Shown piece by piece: positions 37,511 to 46,988 of a stretch of DNA of 64,000 nt. The stretch is from positions 657,786 through 721,785 of the forward strand of contig CP070652.1 in NCBI GenBank assembly GCA_020354645.1. The letters run 5' to 3'. A program made the position numbers and the translations under genes. The notes under the pieces are model-generated. The model had not been told where the DNA came from. It ran no database searches and saw nothing but the letters and a program-made list of their open reading frames with translations. Every line of letters begins with the position of its first letter. The first letter of the stretch is position 1. This DNA is from Deltaproteobacteria bacterium (GTDB lineage: Bacteria > Desulfobacterota > Desulfobacteria > Desulfobacterales > G020354645).

Positions 37511-37888
37511 TTATGTACAGCCAAAAACCTGAGCAGCCTGCTTAATTTTCTCAATTAACACAGCAATATCTATCGGCTTAATCAAATGGTCAAAAGCCCC
37601 CAGATCCATCCCCTCCTTTCCTTCCTTCATGGAGCCATGTCCGGTAAGAATTATAACCGGAATTTGCAAGCTCTGGGCTTTTATTCGTTTAAGAACTTCC
37701 AGGCCCCCTATACCCGGCATCTTCAGATCTAAAACCACCACCTGCGGAAGGTCAGTTTCAATGAGGCCCAAAGCCCTTTGACCGTCCAGAGCTACCAGCA
37801 CCTGAAATCCTCTCAATTCAAGACGCTCCGCCAATGCGGTCACAAACTCTTTCTCATCGTCCACCAGCAAGACCTTGCACTTGCTCAT
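37511..37888 (-). CDS. Single-domain response regulator
   Basis: 125 aa, receiver only: LLVDDEKEF, phosphoacceptor in VVVLDLKMPG, Thr in IILTGHGS and Lys in HLIKPIDI. It begins 2 nt after the stop of the histidine kinase gene and is followed by the DHp-only gene after 31 nt, so the three form a tight operon. It is the most likely direct target of that kinase. Confidence 0.94.
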   Translation of the reverse strand: MSKCKVLLVDDEKEFVTALAERLELRGFQVLVALDGQRALGLIETDLPQVVVLDLKMPGIGGLEVLKRIKAQSLQIPVIILTGHGSMKEGKEGMDLGAFDHLIKPIDIAVLIEKIKQAAQVFGCT

Positions 37889-37890
37889 AC

Positions 37891-39618
37891 TTATCTCCCA
37901 TTGTCTTGGGGGGCCTCTAGCGGCAAATAAACCGTAAAAATCGTACCTTTGCCCTCTTCACTAAAGGCTTTGAGGTTTCCGCCCAGCTTTTTGATAATAC
38001 CGTAAGTAATTGAAAGTCCCAAACCGGTACCGTATTCTTTCTTGGTAGTAAAAAAAGGATCAAAAATATGTTTGAGTGTCTCTTTTGACATGCCGATCCC
38101 ATTATCTTCTATGGATGCCGCTACGGTATCAGAATCCTCAACCCAAGAGGTAATAGAAATACGTCCGTAATCTTTCACGGCGGCAAAGGCATTGGTCAGA
38201 ATATTTAAAAACACCTGTTGGAGTTGCCCTTGATCAGAAAAAATGGGCTTCATATCATCCGCAAGTTGAAGCTGAATATCGATATTCCGATTAATTGCTT
38301 CTCTTTCCAAAAAACCCAGCACATCTTTGAGAACCCTATTTAAGTCCAACTTTTCAGACTTAACTTCTAAACGCCGGGCAAACCCCAGAAGTCGATGGGT
38401 AACTTCTCTGCAGCGTTGAACCGATTGAATAATGGAATCGGTAAGCTCAAGGAATTTTGTCCGTTTCTGAAATTCCCCAGAATGGCCAATCAAGTCTTGC
38501 AACAAGCCTGCGCTCTCATTGATGATGGCCAGAGGATTATTGACTTCATGGGCCACTCCGGCGGCCAATCTTCCGATGGAAGATAATTTGTGTGAATGTT
38601 GCAACTCACGAAACGCCGTTTCCCTGTGTTCATCAGCTTCCCGAATACGTTTCACCAGGATTCCCGTAAGTGTGAAAATAATTAAAACGATGACCCCCAC
38701 ACTCACGAAAAAAATATAAAATATTTCGCTTTTTAAAGTGTACCACGACTTTAAGACCTCGGATCGCGGTTTGATCAATACCAATGCGTGGTCCGGTTGT
38801 CCAAAATGTGCAGTGGCCACAAGTATATCACGGCCCTGCGGATCGGATGTCTCGAACACATGGGTTCCGAAACCTGACCAATGCACCGAAATAGGAAGCG
38901 GATCCAGTACCTCGCCGTAAAATTTGGATTGGGTCTGTAGGATTCCCTGGCTGTTTACCAAAAAGGCATCGCTCTCCGGGTCCAATCCCATTGAAGCTAT
39001 AATTTCATTAAATTTATTGGTATCAATTGTGGCCCTTATAATCCATCCGTCAAGAGCGCCGGCCTGGTGCATTACTGCGAGTGAAATATGCGGATACTTC
39101 CTGTAGCCCATGAATACATCACTGATATAAACCCCCCGGATCTTGGTCTCTTGGAACCAGCTCTGCTGGGAATAATTTTTTCCTAATAGATCATAAGGGC
39201 CTGCATAGCTCACCTGGATACCGTTTGTATCTATTACGCCTAAATCCACAAAGCCCCCAATTTCCCTTTTCAATACGAAAAAAATACGTTTCAGGGTCTG
39301 TTCGTGGGATAACTCCTCACCTGAATAGGCTGAAATAATGAATTGCATCGCAGCCAGGAGTTGCTCCAAAAAGATTTCGATGGTATGTTTTGTACTATCA
39401 GCCTGTAAATACAGAGGATTTTTTATTTCGCTATTGAGGCTGGTCCGATATTGATGATAGTTAATAATGGCCATAAAAGAGAGGGGGGAAACCGTCACTA
39501 TAATCATCAGGATAACTATTTTTCTACGCAGGAGTGGATAACGCTCCGGGGCTGGAATCTCATCAGAGAAACTCAGGAATCCACCGGTAATTGATCTCCA
39601 CCGTTCCTTAAGTTTCAT
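37891..39618 (-). CDS. Membrane sensor histidine kinase, Cache-like sensor
   Basis: 575 aa. TM1 (about 32-52) and TM2 (about 298-320) bracket a periplasmic sensor of about 240 residues resembling a double-Cache fold, with a DLLGKNYSQQSWFQET segment typical of Cache ligand pockets. The kinase core follows: H in AAGVAHEVNNPLAI, N box NILTNAFAAV, G1 DNGIGM and G2 GTGLGLSITYGI. It heads the minus-strand operon with a receiver and a DHp-only protein. The ligand is unknown; small organic acids are common for Cache sensors. Confidence 0.94.
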   Translation of the reverse strand: MKLKERWRSITGGFLSFSDEIPAPERYPLLRRKIVILMIIVTVSPLSFMAIINYHQYRTSLNSEIKNPLYLQADSTKHTIEIFLEQLLAAMQFIISAYSGEELSHEQTLKRIFFVLKREIGGFVDLGVIDTNGIQVSYAGPYDLLGKNYSQQSWFQETKIRGVYISDVFMGYRKYPHISLAVMHQAGALDGWIIRATIDTNKFNEIIASMGLDPESDAFLVNSQGILQTQSKFYGEVLDPLPISVHWSGFGTHVFETSDPQGRDILVATAHFGQPDHALVLIKPRSEVLKSWYTLKSEIFYIFFVSVGVIVLIIFTLTGILVKRIREADEHRETAFRELQHSHKLSSIGRLAAGVAHEVNNPLAIINESAGLLQDLIGHSGEFQKRTKFLELTDSIIQSVQRCREVTHRLLGFARRLEVKSEKLDLNRVLKDVLGFLEREAINRNIDIQLQLADDMKPIFSDQGQLQQVFLNILTNAFAAVKDYGRISITSWVEDSDTVAASIEDNGIGMSKETLKHIFDPFFTTKKEYGTGLGLSITYGIIKKLGGNLKAFSEEGKGTIFTVYLPLEAPQDNGR

Positions 39619-39961
39619 TCTTTAACCTTCTACTCAAAAGATATCCTTGGATCCGAAATAGTTTTTATCGATTTTGAATGCATTATTGCCTTTTTCAGGC
39701 GGAGAGTCAATCAGATCTTTTGTGCAGGCTTACGGGATCAATAGATTCAATATGCCGTTATTCAAAGATAGATTTTATTTACAAACACGCCACTCTATCT
39801 CTTGATCTATTCATAGGCCCATGGTAAAAAACCCAATTTTATCAATAAGAATTCACGGGTGGGCAGAATAAGATAATCCTTCTGTCAATGATTCAAAAAT
39901 GTAAAAGTAAGGATCTACTGAATAGAAGTAGCTGTTAATAATGTAACGTTGGGGGGATTTT

Positions 39962-40516
39962 ATGAAATCAAAATTTGTTAAAGATCTGATGGTTCCGCTG
40001 TCGGAATATGTAACCATATCTCAAGAGGCCACGTTATATGAGGCCATCATCGCACTGGAAAAAGCGCAACAGGAGTCCGGCCAAACCCGCTACCCGCATC
40101 GGGCAATTCTCATTTTGGATAAAAACAACCAGGTGGTGGGAAAAGTTAGCCTGATTGATGTTTTAAGAGCGTTGGAACCCAAATATTCCCAGATGGGTAA
40201 CGGCAGGAGCGTCTCTCGTTTTGGTTTCAGCGCTCAATTTTTAAAATCCTTACAGGAACAGTACAAACTGTTTAGCAGGCCAATAGAAGATATCTGCCAA
40301 AAGGCGTCCCAGCGAAAAGTGAAAGATTTTATGTCAACCCCGACCGAGGGCGAATACATAGAAGAAGATGAATCCCTTGATGCGGCCATACATACACTCG
40401 TCATGGGAAACCATCAATCATTGCTTGTGACAAAAAATAAAGAAATTGTGGGGATCCTAAAAACAACGGATGTGTATCAAGAAATTTGTGATACCATAAA
40501 AATCTGTAACTTGTAA
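39962..40516 (+). CDS. CBS-domain pair protein
   Basis: 184 aa, two CBS motifs (about 1-70 and 115-180) separated by a helical insert. The pattern D-L-M-V-P-L...AIL-LDKNNQVVGKVSLIDVLRAL and VKDFMSTPTEGEY...IVGILKTTDVY is typical. CBS pairs bind adenine nucleotides such as AMP, ATP or SAM. It is related to the C-terminal half of the receiver-CBS fusion at 60622. It is followed 71 nt later by a DASS carrier, suggesting energy-state control of that carrier. The gap 39619-39961 is AT-rich without another gene. Confidence 0.9.
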   Translation: MKSKFVKDLMVPLSEYVTISQEATLYEAIIALEKAQQESGQTRYPHRAILILDKNNQVVGKVSLIDVLRALEPKYSQMGNGRSVSRFGFSAQFLKSLQEQYKLFSRPIEDICQKASQRKVKDFMSTPTEGEYIEEDESLDAAIHTLVMGNHQSLLVTKNKEIVGILKTTDVYQEICDTIKICNL

Positions 40517-40587
40517 TCACCCGAGAAAAAAGGTGTTGCCCGAATTTAAATATGGCGGCCACCATTTGCAGCAGAGGAGAGTGAAAA

Positions 40588-42078
40588 ATGGCAGACGATA
40601 TGCAAGCCCCGGCTGGAAACCGCAATGTTAACTGGAAACGGTTGTTATTTCTTTTGGTTGGCTTAGTGCTATTCACAGTCGTTTATTATACACCTTCATG
40701 GCCCGATGCCGTGGATCCCATGGGAAAGCAATTTCCACTGAGCAGGGAAGGCAAGGGTGCCATAGCGGTATTTCTGTTAGCCGGCACTTGGTGGGTCTTT
40801 GAGGTTGTTCCCATTGGTGTCACCAGCCTGATGATCGGTATACTCCAGGCTCTTTTTTATATTCGTCCGGCCAGTAAGGCTTTCAATGATTTCATGGACC
40901 CTTCGGTGATGTTTATTTTTGGCTCGATTGTTATCGGCCTGGTTTTTACCAAAACCGGCCTAACCCGGCGCCTGGCTTATAAGATGCTTGTCATTATCGG
41001 GGAAAAAACAAGTATGATCTATCTGGGTTGCTTTGTAGTCACCGCCGCCCTGACCCATATTATGGCTCACACGGCGGTTGCCGCGACCATTTACCCCCTG
41101 CTGATTTCCATCTATGCCCTTTACGGTGAAGGTGATAAACAGACGAGATTCGGCAAAGGTCTTTTTATAGGGATGGCCTATGTAGCCGGCGCCGGCAGCA
41201 TCGTAACCCTCTTGGGTGCCGCACGGGGTGCTGTGGCCATCGGCTTTTTTAAAGATATTATGAATAAGGACATCGGTTTTTTTGAATTGACTTACTACAT
41301 GTTCCCCATCGGCTGGCTAATGACCTTTGTCCTGTGGGGGTTTTTTATGGTGGTCCTAAGACCTGAAAAAAAGATAATCCCAGGAATAAAAGACAGAGCT
41401 AATAATTTATACCGGGAGCTGGGACCCATAACTAGCAGGGAGTGGATTGCCTCCGGAATTGTGCTGGTGGTCATTCTGACCCTGGGCTCTAATGCTGTGA
41501 TGAAGAATATGATAGCCGATTTTACGCCGCTGCACAAAACCGCCGTTATTTTACTTTCCACGGTCCTATTTTATATTACCGATATCCTCGATATCGAAGA
41601 CCTGGAGGCCATCCCCTGGAACATTATTTTGCTTTTTGGCGGTGCCATGAGCATCGGTCTCTGCCTGTGGGAGACCGGCGCCGCTGAGTGGCTGGCTGTT
41701 AACTGGCTGGTGATGTTCAAGGAATCCAACTGGTTTGTTTTTGTTTTGAGTATTGCCTTTTTTGTGATGATCATGACCAACTTTATCATGAACGTTGCGG
41801 CCATTGCTATTTCACTGCCGGTTGCGCTGGTTATTGCCCCCTATCTTGGTGTGGCCGGAGAAGTCATTTTATTTTCTTCACTGACTGTGGCCGGTATGCC
41901 TTTTCTGCTCCTTGTGGGTGCCGCACCCAATGCCATCGCTTACGATTCCGGGCAATTTTCTCCGGGAGAATTTTTTCTTTACGGTATTCCGGCAAGCATT
42001 ATATTGATGTTGGTGACCGGATTCACGGTCTATGTTATCTGGCCGATCATGGGCATGCCGATAACCGTAGGGGGGTAA
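40588..42078 (+). CDS. DASS (SLC13) family anion:cation symporter
   Basis: 496 aa with about 12-13 helices. Family marks are AGTWWVFEVVPIGVTSL, the SNT-like ALTHIMAHTAVAATIYPLL segment, and IMTNFIMNVAAIAISLPVAL with GAAPNAIAYDSGQF near the end. No RCK or large cytoplasmic insert is present, unlike the two carriers at 19.7 and 25.6 kb. It probably imports dicarboxylates or sulfate with Na+. GAGGAGAG precedes the ATG. It is part of a plus-strand set with the CBS protein and the interrupted carbonic anhydrase. Confidence 0.92.
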   Translation: MADDMQAPAGNRNVNWKRLLFLLVGLVLFTVVYYTPSWPDAVDPMGKQFPLSREGKGAIAVFLLAGTWWVFEVVPIGVTSLMIGILQALFYIRPASKAFNDFMDPSVMFIFGSIVIGLVFTKTGLTRRLAYKMLVIIGEKTSMIYLGCFVVTAALTHIMAHTAVAATIYPLLISIYALYGEGDKQTRFGKGLFIGMAYVAGAGSIVTLLGAARGAVAIGFFKDIMNKDIGFFELTYYMFPIGWLMTFVLWGFFMVVLRPEKKIIPGIKDRANNLYRELGPITSREWIASGIVLVVILTLGSNAVMKNMIADFTPLHKTAVILLSTVLFYITDILDIEDLEAIPWNIILLFGGAMSIGLCLWETGAAEWLAVNWLVMFKESNWFVFVLSIAFFVMIMTNFIMNVAAIAISLPVALVIAPYLGVAGEVILFSSLTVAGMPFLLLVGAAPNAIAYDSGQFSPGEFFLYGIPASIILMLVTGFTVYVIWPIMGMPITVGG

Positions 42079-42134
42079 TTTGGCAGGGCAGTAAAAACGA
42101 TGGAGCTCTGTGGGTGGTGTAAAGAGAGGAAAAA

Positions 42135-42752
42135 ATGATTCATAAAAATGTCAAAACTGATTTTTGCAGCCAGGAATATCTGCCGACAGTTGACCCAACT
42201 GCCTTTATCCATCCGTTGGCGGCCGCCATCGGTCATGTTAATATTGGCAAAAAAGTCATGGTGGCCCCCTTTGCCTCGGTGTGAGGGGATGAAGGCCATC
42301 CGATAGTTGTGGGTGACGAGTCCAATGTACAAGATAGCGTCATTATTCATGCCCTTGAAACCGAGCAAAACGGCCTGCCGATCGAAAACAATTTGATTGA
42401 GGTTGAAGGTAAAAAATATGCCGTATATATCGGCCGACGGGTTTCACTGGCGCATCAGGTGCAAATCCACGGCCCGGCCTTTGTGGGTGATGACAGCTTT
42501 GTCGGCATGAAGTCCCTGGTATTCAGGGCTGCGGTTGGGAGCAATTGTGTGATCGAACCCGGTTGCATTCTGATGGGGGTCACCGTCGCTAATGGACGCC
42601 ATGTGCCTGTCGGAACGGTGATCGAGAACCAAAAGGATGCAGACAAACTGCCTGTCATAACGGAAGACTATCCTTTTAAAGCGTTGAATAAAAAGGTAGT
42701 GCATGTAAATACCCGCTTGGCCGAAGGCTACATTAAGAAAGCATGGAAATAA
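42135..42752 (+). pseudogene. Gamma-type carbonic anhydrase interrupted by TGA
   Basis: A frame of 206 codons begins at ATG 42135 with GAGAGGA upstream and is broken by one TGA at 42282-42284 (codon 50). Either side matches left-handed beta-helix gamma carbonic anhydrases: VMVAPFASV before, GDEGHPIVVGDESNVQDSVI after. The family has Arg at the broken position, so CGA to TGA is the simplest explanation. The zinc His residues (IIHAL, and H-x4-H in AHQVQIH) are intact. It would make or use bicarbonate beside the DASS carrier. Sec insertion or restart downstream is possible but unproven. Confidence 0.8.
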
Positions 42753-42818
42753 AAAACCAATTATAATCACATGCCTGCACCATTATATAATCCTGCTTGA
42801 TTTGGGAAATTTTTTAAA

Positions 42819-44315
42819 ATGTGGAAAAAAACGAGTTTGCGAGGGCGCATATTTGGTGTTTTGGCCGTCATTGTCCTGATCACCATTGGGGGCGGTCTGG
42901 TCATGGTCTGGTATACGTACCAGATAGAAGGGCTTTTATCTTCTATCATTTACAGGAATATTGCCGCTTATCAGGCGGCCGAAGCTCTCGAAACGGCGCT
43001 TATCAATCAGAAAGGTTTTGTCTCTTACTACTTTATAGACGGCGATCCAACTTGGCTCCGGCAGTTGGGAGAATACCGCCAAATTTTCCGGGAGCGGCTT
43101 CGAACAGCCCGCGCACTTGCAGTAAATGATACCCAAAAAGAAGCCATTAATCGAATTGATCGGGAATACACCCTCTACATTACCGCCAAAGACCGCCTCA
43201 TCTCACTTTATGAAATCGGTGAGAGGGAAGCCGGCTCCGAACTTCACCCGGAAGTTCGCCAAAGCTTTTTCAAAATCCTCCGGCTCTGCGAAAATTACAA
43301 AGACATGAATAGGGAACAAATAATCCAGGCCAGAAAAACAAGTCAAACCCAGGCCAAAGAACTCAGGATCATCGCCGCATCGGCAATCTTTATCGATCTC
43401 ATTCTGGGTGCCCTTTTGGCAACTGTTATGGCAAAATCTATCTTAGGACCAATTCGCAGATTAACCCGGGAAGCCGATCGAACCGCGGGTAAATCTCATC
43501 CAGAGGATGAGATTCAGGCACTCAGCAACAGTGTTCGAAGTCTGATGGATGACGTTGATCAGACCAAGTCTGAACTCGAAAAAAGCAGGGAACACCTTTT
43601 GCAGTCGGAAAAAATGGCCATGATTGGAAAGCTGGCCGCCGGCATGGCCCACAGCATTCGCAATCCTTTCACTTCGGTGAAGATGCGACTCTTCTCCTTG
43701 AACCGTTCCTTGGAGCTCTCCGATACCCAGAAAGATGATTTCGACGTTATTTCCAAGGAGATTCGTCAAATTGACACCATCGTGCAAAATTTTCTGGAAT
43801 TCTCCCGTCCCCCGAAACTTGAGATGCAGCGCATCAGCCTATCTGCAGTCGTTGATTCAGTCATGGAATTGCTGGAGCATCGCCTGAAATCATATGATGT
43901 CGACATCCAAATCCATCGCCGGCAACCACTTCCGGAAATGATGGTGGATCCCGAACAAATGAAAGAAGTATTCGTCAATCTCGTGATAAACTCATGTGAG
44001 GCGTTAAAAAGGGGGGGGCGGATAGTCATTCATGAGGAGGTAAGCGTTACGCCACCTCTGGGCGAAGTAGCTGTGATTCGGGTAAGCGACAACGGTCCGG
44101 GTATTCACGATTCAATCAAAGATAAAATTTTGCAGCCTTTTTTTACCACTAAAGAAGAAGGTACCGGTCTCGGTCTGAGTATTGTTGCACGGATCGTTGA
44201 AGAACACCAAGGCCGTCTGGAAATTACATCGAAAAAAGGTGAGGAGACAACGTTCATTATTACACTTCCTTTAAAGGAGCCAGAGTTTGAGCACCATAAT
44301 GATCATAGACGATGA
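42819..44315 (+). CDS. Membrane sensor histidine kinase (4HB-like sensor)
   Basis: 498 aa. TM1 (about 12-34) and TM2 (about 186-206) enclose a helical periplasmic domain of about 150 residues resembling four-helix-bundle sensors. HAMP and a coiled coil follow, then H in AAGMAHSIRNPFTS, N box NLVINSCEAL, G1 DNGPGI and G2 GTGLGLSIVARI. Its 3' end overlaps the NtrC-type regulator gene by 29 nt, so they form a cognate pair. The stimulus is unknown; the putative target genes suggest redox, H2 or phosphate-like signals. Confidence 0.94.
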   Translation: MWKKTSLRGRIFGVLAVIVLITIGGGLVMVWYTYQIEGLLSSIIYRNIAAYQAAEALETALINQKGFVSYYFIDGDPTWLRQLGEYRQIFRERLRTARALAVNDTQKEAINRIDREYTLYITAKDRLISLYEIGEREAGSELHPEVRQSFFKILRLCENYKDMNREQIIQARKTSQTQAKELRIIAASAIFIDLILGALLATVMAKSILGPIRRLTREADRTAGKSHPEDEIQALSNSVRSLMDDVDQTKSELEKSREHLLQSEKMAMIGKLAAGMAHSIRNPFTSVKMRLFSLNRSLELSDTQKDDFDVISKEIRQIDTIVQNFLEFSRPPKLEMQRISLSAVVDSVMELLEHRLKSYDVDIQIHRRQPLPEMMVDPEQMKEVFVNLVINSCEALKRGGRIVIHEEVSVTPPLGEVAVIRVSDNGPGIHDSIKDKILQPFFTTKEEGTGLGLSIVARIVEEHQGRLEITSKKGEETTFIITLPLKEPEFEHHNDHRR

Positions 44316-45714
44316 CGATCAACTGCGCAAAAGCTTCCATAAACTTTTAGCTGAAGAAGGCTACCGCGTTTCAAGCGCAGCTTCCGGGGAAGCCGGCCTT
44401 GATTTAATTAAGAATCAAATGCCGGATCTGGTTATCCTGGACATGCGCCTGCCGGGAATGAGTGGACTGGAAACTTTTCAGAAAATTCAACAGATTGAGC
44501 CCAAGCTTCCGGTGATTATAATGACCGCCTACGGTACTACCGAATCGGCCATCGAAGCCACTAAAATGGGAGCTTTCGATTACATACTCAAACCGTTTGA
44601 AATTCCGGATATGCTTGCGGTCATCAATCAGGGCCTGGAGGCCGGTCGCTTCATGCGCTCTCCGGTTGACATGGATGTGACCCCGAGCACGGCTTCCCGT
44701 GAAGCGATTATCGGCCGCAGCAAGCCGATGCAGGATGTCTACAAGGCAATCGGAAAGGTTTCATCAACAGATGCTACCGTGCTCATCCGGGGAGGATCAG
44801 GCACCGGCAAGGAGTTGGTGGCCCGCGCCATTTATCAACACAGTCACCGAGCGGATAAACCGTTTCTGGTGATAAACTGCGTGGCGATTCCGGAAAATCT
44901 ATTGGAAAGCGAACTCTTTGGCTATGAAAAAGGTGCATTTACCGGTGCCACCTATCGGAAAATAGGGAAAATCGAACAAGCACATAAAGGAACTGTATTC
45001 CTTGACGAAATCGGCGATATGCCTTTTTCGATTCAGGCCAAGATACTAAGGTTGCTCCAGGAAAAAAGCATTGAGCGCCTCGGCGGTCGTGAATCGATTC
45101 CGGTGGATGTTCGCATTCTTGCCGCCACTAATCGAGATTTAGAATCAGCCCTTGAGCAGGGTCGATTTCGCGAAGACCTATATTACCGACTCAAGGTAGT
45201 TACCATCGCCTTGCCGCCACTACGTGAGCGTCAAAGCGATATACAGCTTCTGACCGAATATTTCCTTGCCCGTTATGTCGTCGAACTGGGTATGGAAAAT
45301 CCCGGTATCACACCGGAGGCGCTGGAAACTCTAAATAGCTACCACTGGCCCGGAAATATTCGCGAGCTGTCCAACACGATCCAAAAAGCGCTGATATTTA
45401 ACCGCGGTGCCCCGATTCGCCCTGAAGATATTACCCTGGCGATCAGTGCCCAGAGACCGGCCGAGGATATCGGAAAGGACACCGAAAAGGTCATCCGCGA
45501 ATGGGCCCGTGAAACACTGAGTTCCTGCGAAGAGAAGAATTTGTTTGATTCATGCATGGATTACATCGCCAGTGTGCTTATCAGTGAAGCGCTCGACCTG
45601 ACCGGCGGCAATCGTACCCGTGCGGCCGGACTTTTGGGTCTTTCTCGGCCCACCCTGCACGCTAAGATCGAAAAGTACGGCCTTCGGCTTGAGACTTCAG
45701 TTAAAAAAGACTAG
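44287..45714 (+). CDS. NtrC-family sigma-54 response regulator
   Basis: 475 aa. The receiver (1-120) has IIDDDDQL and phosphoacceptor Asp in VILDMRLPG. The AAA+ part (about 140-370) has Walker A GGSGTGKELVAR, the sigma-54 contact loop GAFTGA and Walker B GTVFLDEIGDM. The C-terminal Fis-type helix-turn-helix includes NRTRAAGLLGLSRPTLHAK. The start is TTG, 7 nt after AAGGAG, inside the kinase gene. Two sigma-54 promoters with matching upstream dyads lie at 46.1 and 51.8 kb. It is their best candidate activator. Confidence 0.95.
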   Translation: MSTIMIIDDDDQLRKSFHKLLAEEGYRVSSAASGEAGLDLIKNQMPDLVILDMRLPGMSGLETFQKIQQIEPKLPVIIMTAYGTTESAIEATKMGAFDYILKPFEIPDMLAVINQGLEAGRFMRSPVDMDVTPSTASREAIIGRSKPMQDVYKAIGKVSSTDATVLIRGGSGTGKELVARAIYQHSHRADKPFLVINCVAIPENLLESELFGYEKGAFTGATYRKIGKIEQAHKGTVFLDEIGDMPFSIQAKILRLLQEKSIERLGGRESIPVDVRILAATNRDLESALEQGRFREDLYYRLKVVTIALPPLRERQSDIQLLTEYFLARYVVELGMENPGITPEALETLNSYHWPGNIRELSNTIQKALIFNRGAPIRPEDITLAISAQRPAEDIGKDTEKVIREWARETLSSCEEKNLFDSCMDYIASVLISEALDLTGGNRTRAAGLLGLSRPTLHAKIEKYGLRLETSVKKD

Positions 45715-45836
45715 AGCTGAAATTTACGCATAAACAATGTTATTGCTTTGTCGCCTAGCCTAATTTTATTCCATTGCTAAATTCAGGCATCATAAAAACG
45801 TTTAAAAGGCCGAATTCAACGACCATCCCGTGCCCT

Positions 45837-45869
45837 GCAAGGGGTGGTTTGAATTTATCCACCCCTTGC
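45837..45869 (+). terminator. Hairpin after the NtrC-type gene
   Basis: GCAAGGGGTGG (45837-45847) pairs exactly with 45859-45869 across an 11-nt loop. It lies about 120 nt after the regulator gene. No T-run follows, so it is a terminator candidate only. Confidence 0.5.
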
Positions 45870-45976
45870 GGAGAAAGACAAAAGTACAGCTGTGTTTTGA
45901 ACAGCACACCTGCAGGTAGCATCCGGTTTATAGGGCAAGAAATAAAAACCCCGCTCGACTTTATATCGCCATGGTG

Positions 45977-46006
45977 TTTTACATTTTGTAAAAAAAGCTG
46001 ACATAT
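45977..46006 (+). promoter_or_regulatory. Putative enhancer site for sigma-54 activator
   Basis: TTTTACA-TTT-TGTAAAA is a dyad at 45977-45993. The 20 nt from 45987 match those from 51648 at 18 positions. The inner TGT begins exactly 114 nt before the -24 element of the sigma-54 promoter at 46101. The distance is identical at the second site. This arrangement fits binding of an NtrC-type dimer such as the product of the adjacent 44287 gene. Confidence 0.65.
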
Positions 46007-46100
46007 TTTCAGTCATTCCCTTTTGAATGATCACCCTTTAAACTTATTTATATCTCATATTTTCAGTTGATTAAGTCCTTCATTCGATGGTATTTTATCT

Positions 46101-46116
46101 TGGCACGGGGGTTGCT
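46101..46116 (+). promoter_or_regulatory. Sigma-54 promoter
   Basis: TGGCACGGGGGTTGCT matches the -24/-12 consensus TGGCAC-N5-TTGC completely. It lies 70 nt before the CBS-ACT gene at 46186 and would drive the CBS-ACT, Usp and hydrogenase genes if they are one transcript. The NtrC-type regulator is directly upstream. Confidence 0.85.
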
Positions 46117-46185
46117 CTGTTGGTTGTTATACTTTTTTATTCATACCGCCTTTGACTTTGACAATTAGTTGCGGGAGGTAGCCAC

Positions 46186-46863
46186 ATGTTAGTTAAAAAT
46201 TGGATGAGTAAAGACGTTATTACCGCAGACGTCACAGATTCCATGCAAGATGCCATGGGCCTTTTGAAACAGCACAACATTAAAATGCTTCCAGTGATGA
46301 AAAAAGGTAACCTTGTCGGTATTGTCACGGACCGGGACCTTAAGCGGGCGTCTGCCTCTGACGCTACTACCTTAGAGATACATGAACTGCTTTATCTGCT
46401 TTCCAAGATCAAGGTAGAAGAAATCATGACGAAAAATCCCATCACGGTCTTTGACGATTTCACAATCGAGGAAGCTGCAGAAATTCTGTTGAAAAACAAA
46501 ATATCCGGATTACCTGTAATTGACTCTGAAAAGCAGCTTGTAGGGGTTATCACCCAAACGGATATTTTCAGGGTTTTAATTTCACTCACCGGCGTTGGCA
46601 AAAAAGGCGTACAGTTCGCCTTTTTGCTCGAAGACCAATCCGGGTCAATCAAAACCGCCGCCGATATTATACGAAAACACGGCGGCCGCATGGTGAGTAT
46701 CCTGACATCCTATGAACGGGCACCGCAGGGATATCGCAACGTATATATCCGCATGACCGATATTGACCGCACCGCCCTTGAAAAACTCAAAGCAGAACTC
46801 AACCAAAGCGCCAAGCTACTGTATATGGTGGATCACCATCAAAACAAACGGGAAATCTATTAA
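46186..46863 (+). CDS. CBS-CBS-ACT protein
   Basis: 225 aa. Two CBS motifs (about 1-60 and 75-135: LVKNWMSKDVITA, GIVTDRDLKRAS, VEEIMTKNPITV, GVITQTDIFRVL) are followed by an ACT-like domain (about 143-215) beginning GVQFAFLLEDQSGSIKTAAD. It would sense adenine nucleotides and perhaps an amino acid. It is closely similar to 55238-55933 and related to 55958-56671. GGGAGG precedes the ATG. It is the first gene after a sigma-54 promoter and is followed by a Usp gene and hydBGDA. Confidence 0.9.
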   Translation: MLVKNWMSKDVITADVTDSMQDAMGLLKQHNIKMLPVMKKGNLVGIVTDRDLKRASASDATTLEIHELLYLLSKIKVEEIMTKNPITVFDDFTIEEAAEILLKNKISGLPVIDSEKQLVGVITQTDIFRVLISLTGVGKKGVQFAFLLEDQSGSIKTAADIIRKHGGRMVSILTSYERAPQGYRNVYIRMTDIDRTALEKLKAELNQSAKLLYMVDHHQNKREIY

Positions 46864-46988
46864 GGGAATCAACTCACAAAGATAAAGCTGCAAAGTCCTA
46901 TACGGTTGGTCAACTCAAAATCATAAGAAAGATCGAATGAAACAGACCCACACCATTATAAATCCCTTTAGAACGAAGGAGATTTGCT

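Noticed and set aside
42282-42320. Selenocysteine codon with SECIS in the carbonic anhydrase gene
   Set aside because: The family residue is Arg, not Cys, and the nearby GGATG/CATCC stem is too short and too close to look like a proper bacterial SECIS. A nonsense change is simpler.
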